DNA of 64,000 nt from Diospyros lotus (lineage: Eukaryota; Streptophyta; Magnoliopsida; Ericales; Ebenaceae). The DNA lies in contig NC_068339.1 of the NCBI RefSeq assembly GCF_014633365.1, positions 3,043,001 through 3,107,000 of the forward strand, in the 5' to 3' direction. The notes beneath the pieces are model-generated. The model saw nothing but the letters and a program-made list of their open reading frames with translations, had not been told where the DNA came from and made no database searches. Numbering within the stretch: position 1 is the first letter of the stretch; each line of letters begins with the position of its first letter. A program made the position numbers and the translations under genes. Below, in pieces: positions 11,301 to 19,495 of this stretch.

Positions 11301-14300
11301 TATGATATCTATGCCAATTAAAGTTTTTACTTCTAAGAAAATAGAAATGCATACAATTGATTTTTACACCCTGCAAGCCTGCAAATTTCATAATTATTTT
11401 GGATGATGCACAGCTTTCGGTGAAAATACCCCAAGTCATTATTTCAGTCGTTTTGTTATAATCTGACTTGTATTATCTCAGTTTCCTTGACATGGTGCTG
11501 GATTTGTTGTTTTCCAGTGAAATCGTTTGGAACAGAAGGACGAAAAAAGGATGGGCCTCAGGTTCTTCCAAGTGACAAAGTTTATGAGTACATATTCTTC
11601 CGAGGAAGTGACATTAAGGTGTAATTGATACTCATTGATGTGCTGAATTTGCTAGAGTTGTTACATGAAGCTTTAAGTAATTTGTTTCTTGTGCCACTGT
11701 TGTTACATTTAGATAACTTATCTTCTTAAATAGCACTTGTGATAAATATATGTGTGCTTGATATGTCATTTATCATAAGTAAACATATGTGGTCCCTGTT
11801 GTGGTAATATGTTGAATCTGAACTGTGGGATACACACAAGCTGTGTGAGGCTATGGTGAAATGAAGTGTCATGACCCCAAGGATATATTAGTAAATTGTA
11901 TATTAGATGTTCTTCTTTTTGGTTGTACTTTACTGCTGTATCAGTTCTTTAGTAATAGTCATAGTTGAATGTTAATCTGAATTCAAGTCTTCTCTCTCTA
12001 CAATTCTCTCCCTGAATCTGTCTGTCTTTTCTGCCTCGGTTCTTTCTCTCTGATTTCTCTCTGTTCTGTCTGTAGTCTCCCTCTGTTCTTTTGATTTCTC
12101 CCTCCCTTTCTTTATCTTTCCCTCGGTTTCTTCCAATTTCCTCTTAAAACCCTAGGTTAAACCTAGGATCCTGACATGAAGCTATAGAGAAGCATTAGTC
12201 TACAACCTCATTTTCATCTTTGGCTAATTGAAATGTCAGAAATGACCTCACTCAAGGCCTATAACCTTGCCAACTGTTGCTCTAGAACAGGCACCTATCT
12301 GAAAACTAACAGGCTTAAAGAAATCATCACTAACCCTTCCCTTTCTGCTATCCAGCTCTTGTTGTTATTGTTGTTATGCCTATACCCCCTCCCAACCCTC
12401 AAAACCAAAACTAAAGTTGGGGGAATCAATCTTTAAGATCGTACTAGGCTTGGTAAAAGAGTGATTGCTTGGTAGGGAAAACTCCCAAATTTTCTGTATA
12501 TCTCAAGGTTTCAGTCTCTCCTCATATCTCTCAACAACCCCATCCTAGATTGCGTGGGACTTAAACGAGGAGCCAAGTGGAAGACATATGTAAGAAAAGG
12601 GGCGTGGCATCAACACTACAAGCGAGATGGTAGATAAGATACAGGACCTTCTCATACTAGTACATGTTAAAAGTCAGTAGTTCCAAAAGTTTTAGGTAGA
12701 GAGGATATGTAAAGTATTTATTCTGTTAACATTGATGACCTCTAAGTAATTTGTGTCAGGTGGTAGGTTCTAGGGAACTGTATGAATTAATGTTGTTGCA
12801 ACTGCTTTCCTAAAAAAGCCATGTCTTTCTGGTGCTTCTTAAGACTCCTTGACCATGGTGGCTAACTGAACAGTTGCCTCTCAATCCCCTTTGGTATTCC
12901 TACTGGAATATACTTGTTGTAAAGAAAGGAAAAGCTGAGATCATAGGTTTCTGACTTACATCTTTCGATATGATACAGATAAAGTGATCTGAGCGAGTTT
13001 ATCTTTGTACTTGGAAGGTTATAGTATTAGGAAGGGATTGCTTCTTATTTATTGGTAACACAAAAAGTAGCATAATATTTTTTATTCTTAATCATTCTTA
13101 CTTTCTTTTCAAGAGGCAGACTGAACTTAAAGCAATGAAACATACTTGCTGGTTCACTTTAGGAAGAATGGAGTTTGACTAGGTTGAGAGATTGAAAGAA
13201 TTGATGCTTTATAGCTGTTTATTATCTGAATGTATTTACAGGAGAATTCTTGTTAATTTCACAGTTGCACTCTTCTTTTTCTGAATTGCACTGTTAGAAG
13301 TGTTATACTGTCTCTCTCTTCGTGGTGCACACACTCATAACTTGCACACATGTATTACAGGACTTGCAGGTTATATCTTCCCCAGCTGTTCAGAGTACCT
13401 CGGCTGTACCTAATGATCCGGCTATTATACAGGCATGCAAAACACTAATTTGATAAGCTTGTATTCCAACACGATAGATGAACTGAGAACATTTCTTATT
13501 TAATCTTATGCAGTCTCATTATCCCCCCTCAGCATCATCAACTCCAAGCTTTTCGTCTGATGGTGCTGCCCCTGCAACAAATATAAGTTCTGATGATGCA
13601 CAGTCAGTGCTCTTCCAAGGGAATCGTTCTTTAAATGAGGCCATGAGCAGCTTTGGCCATAGGGGTTCATTTCCTTCCCCTCCAATTTCTCATGGCAATG
13701 AGATTTCTGTACCAAATTATTGGCCTGGACACAGAGGGTCCTTAGGGGGAGCTCCTCATTTGCAACAGCAATCTTCTCTTGTAGCCCCTCAAGTTCCACT
13801 AGTGATTACTCCAGTCCAACAACAGATGCAAAATTTGACAATAAATGCATCTGTTCCTCCTGCTTCTTCGAATTTTGCAGAATTTTCTCATTCCTTGTTG
13901 CCAACGATTTCAGGTTCCCCAATTTTAACCTCCAGCATACCTTCAGTGTCATCTCTACCTTCAAGTATCCCAACCACTCAATCTGCTATTTCACCTTCTA
14001 AGTTATCACTTAATCTGATCCCATTTAGTGCCTCTAATTCTCTTCATACTGTAAACTTGAGTTCTAATTCACCATTTACTTCGCCTTTAATGGCTCCTAG
14101 TCTGAATGTGAATCCTAGTGTACCTTTAGTAATGGACAAACCAAACTCAGTTTTGGACCTTGCATTACCTTATCAAACTATTTCTCAATCTACACCATCT
14201 ATTGCTGGTTTTTCCAGTCAAGTCAACAATGAGGCTAAAAAATTATCTCTGTTGACCCCAGCTCAGCTCTTGCCGCCTGGGCCCTCAGGGGATTCTTCTT

Positions 14301-17300
14301 ATCATTTGCAGACTGCTGATAAAGACATAGAGGTTGTGCAAACATCAACCTCAGAGTCATTGTCATCAGATTTAGAAAGTGCAAAAGATCGATTGCAACC
14401 ATTATCGCCATCCTCTGAGAAGGTATGACTCTTCTCCTTCCGTGCTGCATATTTCCCTTTTGATTAACTCTGTTTTACCCCCATCTTACCTAACACTCTA
14501 TTTGGTTCAACCTTTGTTTTTGTTTGGGGAGTTTCTTAATATATTTATATATTTATTGATGTTGAAAACTCCCAACTCACTGAATGCATTTTTAAGAGGG
14601 GCCTGCTAATGAACTGAGTCATGCTGTCCATCTGCTGAAATATGTGCATGCATTATACATTGAAGCATTTTTTTTCTGTGATAGTTTTTACCTTGTCATG
14701 CTATTCATCTGCTGGGGTGTGTGTGTACATTTAAGGAAATTTGGTTTGGTAGTTGCTAACCATTGCAAAACGAGTATGTTTTAGGAAAATGGGCAAAAAA
14801 TTAGTAAGTAACATAGCGGAAGGCACTTCTCTGTTCCGTTAAGCATTCCACATTTGGCTCAGCAAAAGTTGACAAATAAAAGAAAAATTTTTCTGCGATG
14901 GTTTTTACCTTCTCCTGCTATTCATCTGCTGATGTGTGAGTGCCTGTACAATTAAGGAATTTTGGTTTGGTCATTACCAACCAATGGAAAACAAGTATGT
15001 TTCTGGAAAATGCTAAAAAATTTAGGATGTAGCATTATGGAAGGCACTTCATCTGTTACTGTTAAGCTTTCCACATTATGGAATGATTTATGAGATTGTG
15101 ATCATTCTATATATTTTGCTGACCATAAGCAGAATGATCAGACATTTGGTTTTGCTATGATTTTCACTTGTCAGGTGTCTAGTTGCCATGTTCTTCAGTC
15201 TTCTGGAAATCAATCAGTCTTCAAATGTCTTTTGTTACCCATTCTTGACATCCTTGCACTTGAATGAAGAATAAAGGATGTTGGTTTATTTATTTTCTTC
15301 TGGTCTGGTGGGGAGGTCTTACCTTATACATTTTTCTTAGCTGGTCTGGTTGAATGAATAGAGTTTCAATGCACTGTCATTGTAGTTATAAGCTTCATGC
15401 ATGGGGAAGAGATTGCTTTTTCCTTCTCAGAACTATTCATGCCTATTGCTAGAGTTCATTCACTTGAAAAACAATTGGGATTCTAATATCTGCCCTGTGT
15501 ACTGGTTATCTTCCCCTCAGCTGAATAGAACTGTTGCACGCACTCGTTGGAAAGAGAGGGACTATCCAAGGAGAAGATCAAACTGGGTAATCAGAACAAA
15601 TATTTTATTTCTCAGCATGTTCTATTTACATATTGCCAACAATTTTTAGTTTTTTATGTTCTTGCTTATAGACCCAGATATTCTTACATGAGCTTTTTGT
15701 TTGTTTTATCTTTTTTTACCCCTCTCCTCCTTTCTCTAGCTCAATGGAACTGCATTATGCAGTCAACGCAATTATAAAGACCATGCTAGGGGAAAAGCAA
15801 ATGGGGTACCTTTTACTTTTCTTTTGATAGTCCATGAACTCTTTATGTTTATTACCTCTACTGTTAAGTTCTATTACTTATAAGTTGTGGGATTCTTTGT
15901 TCATGCCTTCTTTGAAATCCTTCCAGCCCAGTGAAACTGCATTATACCACACTCATCAAAGTAATAGAGGGCATTTTCGGGGCAGAGGACATGGGGTATT
16001 TTAATTCTCAAGTTGTTTTTTTCTTGCCCTCATAGTTTTTCTTCTTATATTTGATATGCCATCATGAGAAGTTTATTTTGCTTTTCTCTTTTCCTTCCAG
16101 CCAAACAAAGCTGCTTTAAATACTCACCATGGTGGTAGGGGCCTTGGATGGGGAAGAGGAATTCAGGTACCTTGTTGCTTGTTTGAACCTCAAGCATCTA
16201 GGCATTATGGATGATCTAAAACTTGCTTGGGTTAACTAATTGCCTGTGATATGTCCCTAGACAAATAGTGTTTGCACCATCTTTAACACTTCTTTAAATC
16301 AATGTAGAATATTCAGCATCAATTCCAGCAGAATTGTATAGGGGAATTTTGTATTATGCCTTTTTTTTCCTTTAAAAAAAACTTTTGTGAATTAGGAGTT
16401 GGGACTTTCACCCGGTAATCGGGCCTTCTCATTTGGGATCGCTCAATGAAGTTTTGTTGACATTTCCTTCAGAGCTATCTGCCAAAGGCATTACTTTGTT
16501 TGATGAGAAATTATTAAGGGCAGTAATTAAGATTCTGATTTAGGTTACACTTTAAAAGTCTTTCTTTTATAGAGAATATAGAGGGAAAGAAAAAAGGAAA
16601 AACAATCTAGGTGGACCTAAATATCATCTGTGCGCTAGCCTTTGACAGGAAAACACTTTAATCTCTCTGACAAGCATCAGCATCATCCACGAATGACTCA
16701 ACAGCGTTACAATAGAATAGTGACAATCATGTCTGCAAGTGCCACATCCTTCATGTCATGGGGAGTTGATAACCTTTTGCTTTTCTTGTTTTCCTTGTAG
16801 CAAAACACCACTGCTGTACAGACCCATCACAGCAGTAGGGGTCATCATAAGTGGGGAAAAGGAAATCAGGTAATTCAATGCTCCCTATTTCTTTTGGCTA
16901 AGTAATTCACTGTTTCACTCATTCACTCTTTCTCCTAATGTGTTAAATCACTTCCAATGTTGAAATAGCCCAGATCATAGAGTAACGAATAATGATTTGC
17001 CCAACACACACACACACAAAAAAAAACCAATAAAGGAATAAATATTTTCATTTGTCCAAATACTATCTGTTGTGGTGTGTCGTGAACATAGGGCCTCCTT
17101 TTGACCCCGTGCTCAGCTTATGGCCACTCGATTTGGTTGGCAAGGCTGACGTCAATCATATTAAGTTTGAGGCCTTAAGTTAGTGATGATAGTGATCATA
17201 GGAGAGCAAAAAGAAAGATTGCTCCCCCCTCCTTTTTAAAGCTGGCTTGGAAAAGCAATAGGAAAAAATTAGTTAAAAAATTATGACATAGCCTTCTCTA

Positions 17301-18555
17301 ATTGATTTTGTAGTAGAATAAATTAGAAAATGATAACAATACCCGTTGAATATGATGGATATTATGCCTTATGAAAAAACTTGTATAAAAATGTAAAAAT
17401 ACGCTTGTTATCTCTTTCTATATGGTGAAAAAAATGCTAAAAATTATTATTTTTTTTTACTTTTTGAACATTTTTGTATTTTTTTATTCAAAAAGATGCT
17501 TTCCTTTTTTTAGTAAAAAAAAACAACGTTTTTAGCTTTACTAAAAAAAATGCGGCTAAAAGTTGCCGATGGACCCAAAATGTAAAACATTTTATTGGCC
17601 AAGATAAGAGGCCATATAAAGTATATGAGGTAATGATAATAAGTTTGGTTAATGTTGGTGGTGGTTTTAACCGTTTGTTTATTTTGTCCTCCATGGGAAT
17701 TAGGGCGAAAGAATTTTATCTGCCTAATTCTTGCAGATGTCAGATTAGTTTTACCTGGACTCTAAATTGTAGAATACTCTTCAGTGATCATGGTATTCCG
17801 TCTTATTTCTATAGTCTGCCCCCACCCACCCAAAAAAAAAACTAGCACCCTCTCTCCCCACACGATTAAACTAAAGAACGAAAATAGAAAAATTGCCGTT
17901 GTGTCATTTTGCAGGTGTCATCTACAATGACCAAATTTACAGAGGATTTTGATTTTGAGGCAATGAACGAAAAATTCAACAAGGAGGAAATATGGGGTCA
18001 GCTCGGGAAAAGTAACGGAAGTAGATTAGATGACGAGGAGCAAAGTGAAAGTGAAAGTGGTGCTGGTGATACAGAAGATGAAGATGAAGTGGGATTATCG
18101 GAACTGGACGTGAAGGTCTGGATGGTGATAAAAATTCACTTCTTTCTTTGTCACTTTTTATTTCTTTATAAACAAAATTGTCTCCTCCATTCTTGCAGCC
18201 GGTTTATGTTAAAGATGACTTCTTCGATTCACTTTCTTGCAATTCACTCAATCGGGAGCTGGGGAGAGGAAGGGCCAAGTTATCTGAGCAAAGGAGAATC
18301 GATATTGAGGTATGCATCTGATACCATAACTCTTAACGGTCTTACTCCTTAAATTTATTGGTCTTCTTCATTGGTAAAGTGGTTGCTCTATTCATGTTCC
18401 AGACTTTTGGTGAAGCTCATACCAGCCGACGAGCTCATACCAGCCGTGTGCGGGGCTGGGGTGGGCAGGCACGAGGCTCCCGTGGTGGAAGGGGGGGATA
18501 TGGCAATAATATCAGGAGGGGCAGTGGACGGACTGTTTGGAGTCGTGTGACCTAG
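2364..18555 (+). CDS. DCP5: Decapping 5-like protein (DCP5; LSM14/RAP55/Scd6 family)
   Basis: P-body translational repressor and decapping co-factor. Exons: 2364-2508, 11518-11618, 13361-13432, 13514-14422, 15521-15586, 15740-15805, 15927-15995, 16101-16166, 16801-16869, 17915-18115, 18199-18309, 18403-18555, giving 675 aa with all phases closing. Domains in order: Sm-like LSM14 domain (about residues 13-80, [20 protein letters not shown] to [10 protein letters not shown]); a long Ser/Pro/Gln-rich disordered region (107-409); five RG/aromatic modules (410-521); the DFDF box ([14 protein letters not shown], from about 529); an acidic stretch; the FFD box (VKDDFFDSL, from 592); the TFG box (from 626); and an RGG tail. 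The order LSM-FDF-FFD-TFG is diagnostic of the family. Intron 1 is 9 kb and filled with retroelements. Intron 3 appears to be GC-AG. The ATG at 2364 opens directly into the LSM domain. Family certain, orthologue probable. Confidence 0.93.
3504..3867 (+). repeat. 5' LTR
   Basis: Starts TGTCACGGCCCAAGGG and ends CCCAGATCTGACA. It holds a TATAAATA box at 3676-3683 and a pyrimidine-rich tract afterwards. It differs from the 3' LTR by five substitutions and one 1-bp indel. Confidence 0.95.
3870..3880 (+). other. Primer-binding site (initiator tRNA-Met type)
   Basis: TGGTATCAGAG begins two bases after the 5' LTR and matches the complement of the 3' end of plant initiator methionine tRNA, the usual primer for Ty3/gypsy elements. 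Confidence 0.9.
3904..8620 (+). pseudogene. gag-pol polyprotein of the Ty3/gypsy element, interrupted
   Basis: One ancestral reading frame, now broken. Visible parts: a coiled N-terminus from ATG 3904; the gag core; a CCHC-like zinc knuckle ([14 protein letters not shown], near 5053); an aspartic protease with DSGSTHSF (near 5288); reverse transcriptase with FFDDILIYS (near 6370); RNase H (near 6800); an integrase with an HHCC finger (7370-7510) and the catalytic core (7580-7900); and a C-terminal chromodomain (about 8470-8600). Breaks: TGA at 4291-4293, TAG at 6574-6576 inside the polymerase, a frame change between about 6660 and 6700, TGA at 6992-6994 in RNase H, and TGA at 7766-7768 in the integrase core. 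Each stop leaves the frame otherwise coherent on both sides, so these are point lesions. The copy cannot encode its own enzymes. Confidence 0.93.
8645..8657 (+). other. Polypurine tract
   Basis: AAGGGGCGGGGAG lies directly before the 3' LTR and serves as the plus-strand primer site in LTR retrotransposons. It carries a single C. Confidence 0.85.
8658..9022 (+). repeat. 3' LTR
   Basis: Same ends as the 5' LTR (TGTCACGG...CTGACA). It carries an extra A within TGTGAAAGATTATT, compared with the 5' copy. Confidence 0.95.
9023..9549. other. DCP5 intron 1 between retroelements
   Basis: Unremarkable AT-rich intron sequence with a run of 13 C at 9419-9431. No gene is visible. The last five bases (CATAT, 9545-9549) are the left target duplication of the solo LTR that follows. 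Confidence 0.6.
9550..10157 (-). mobile_element. Solo LTR (probably Ty1/copia type), antisense in DCP5 intron 1
   Basis: Read on the minus strand, the 608-bp unit starts TGTTAAAATGCGG and ends with CA. It is flanked by a perfect 5-bp duplication, CATAT, at 9545-9549 and 10158-10162. It carries a minus-strand TATAAATAGATGAC box (plus 9970-9985), followed by a leader and a stretch containing GGATGTAGG and GTTTGAACCA, of a kind common near the 3' end of plant copia LTRs. No internal coding region and no second LTR are present, so it is a solo LTR left by recombination. LTR status is well supported by the ends and duplication; the copia assignment is inference. Confidence 0.75.
10163..11517. other. 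Remainder of DCP5 intron 1, nothing recognised
   Basis: AT-rich sequence with an imperfect internal repeat near 11040-11130 (a CCATGCACATGGACTTA/CCATTGTGCATTGCC-like theme). No coding frame, RNA gene or transposon end could be supported. The intron ends in TTTTCCAG at 11517. Confidence 0.5.
11867..12176 (+). mobile_element. Solo LTR in DCP5 intron 2, related in termini to the gypsy LTR
   Basis: A 310-bp unit begins TGTCATGACCCCAAGG and ends CTAGGATCCTGACA, with a perfect 5-bp target duplication TGAAG (11862-11866 and 12177-12181). Both ends resemble those of the full-length gypsy LTR in intron 1. The 3' half has the same sort of CT-rich tract, while the middle has diverged. It is therefore likely a solo LTR of a related family member. 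Confidence 0.8.
12182..13360. other. Remainder of DCP5 intron 2, nothing recognised
   Basis: No convincing gene or transposon. A short open frame from 12233 has no domain and no homology I recognise. The intron closes with TGTATTACAG before exon 3. Confidence 0.5.
14671..15078. repeat. Imperfect tandem duplication in DCP5 intron 4
   Basis: About 14671-14855 is repeated at about 14887-15078. Shared landmarks, in order, are TTTTTACCTT, GCTATTCATCTGCTG, TTTGGTTTGGT, GGAAGGCACTTC and TTCCACATT. The copies have diverged by many substitutions and small indels, so this is an old duplication. Confidence 0.75.
15521..16869 (+). other. Array of five symmetric mini-exons (RG/aromatic modules) in DCP5
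   Basis: Exons 5-9 (15521-15586, 15740-15805, 15927-15995, 16101-16166, 16801-16869) are 66 or 69 bp, and each begins and ends in phase 0. Exons 6-9 encode variants of one module, roughly xNxTALxTHHxxRGHxxGRGxx; exon 5 is more divergent and more basic. All five have a polypyrimidine-AG acceptor and a GT donor. This pattern is most simply explained by tandem exon duplication. Confidence 0.85.
16870..17914. other. DCP5 intron 9, nothing recognised
   Basis: AT-rich intron with a CA run followed by A at about 17008-17026 and several T- and A-homopolymers. No coding region or clear transposon terminus was found. The intron ends TTTTGCAG. Confidence 0.5.
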
Positions 18556-19495
18556 CCAGCCGTCTTTCAGGGTCCCGGAGCTTTTTATGGTATTTGTCTC
18601 TGTAACTGCTTAATAATTGCAGATAAAACTTAAAAAGGACGGGGTGCCAGCCAAAAACGGAGCTTCTAGTGTTTATTCCGCCTATTTTCTAGCGAAACAG
18701 ATAGAAGGATCAAACTTATATATGAATGAATATAGTATTGTCTTTCTTGTAGGACTTGATCATATATAGTATTGTGGTAACTGTGGACTCTTTGATAGAA
18801 TAACTCTGCTCATCAAAACTGTGCTCCAGATGGTAATGAAGAAACTCTCAGTCATAGCGCCTCCCTCCCTTCTCTGTCCTATCCAAACATAGCTAAGTAT
18901 TGATCATCATCATCATGATGTTCTATAATATTTATGTTGAATGGTAGCTTGGACTACTTAAAGCATGATGATGGATGATAAGAGTAGGGGACGCGCAGGG
19001 CTTTGGCCGGGCAGATCATCTAAGGAAGATCTCAGTTCAGCATTGCCCTTCAAAGAAATGTGCGTGTTTGGCTTCCTTTCATTCTCTCAAGCTTTGCCAA
19101 GGAAGATCTCAATATTGATGCTTTCTTATTTTATCAAATTTGCAATATATTTTTAATTTTTAATTTGTGCATCAAATTTTTTTATTTGTTCTAAATTAAA
19201 AACAATATTTTACCCCGAAAGGTATTTTTTTTAAAAAAAAAAAATTGTATTTTACCCCGTAGTTTTCTTTTCTTTCTTTTTTTTTTTTAAATTTAAAACC
19301 AGCAACGAAGGGGGATAAAAGCAATATTAAGTAGAGAACTGCAAGGCATTCATATCCACGTGTCCCCCTCCCCTGCCACGCCGGTAACGTTAACACTCCG
19401 TCGCGCCCACTATAGGGTCCTATGTTTCAGTTTTTTCACATAACTGTAGGGTTTAAGCATACATAAGAGAGGTATTGGGGGGGAAGCGCATTTCT
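18556..19495. promoter_or_regulatory. DCP5 3' region and mtSSB promoter
   Basis: The DCP5 3' UTR follows the TAG. Upstream of mtSSB lie a palindromic CACGTG G-box within CCACGTGTC (19356-19364) and a telo-box core TAGGGTTT (19447-19454, reverse complement AAACCCTA). The second is common in promoters of plant genes for DNA replication and translation. Functional use of either is inference. Confidence 0.45.
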
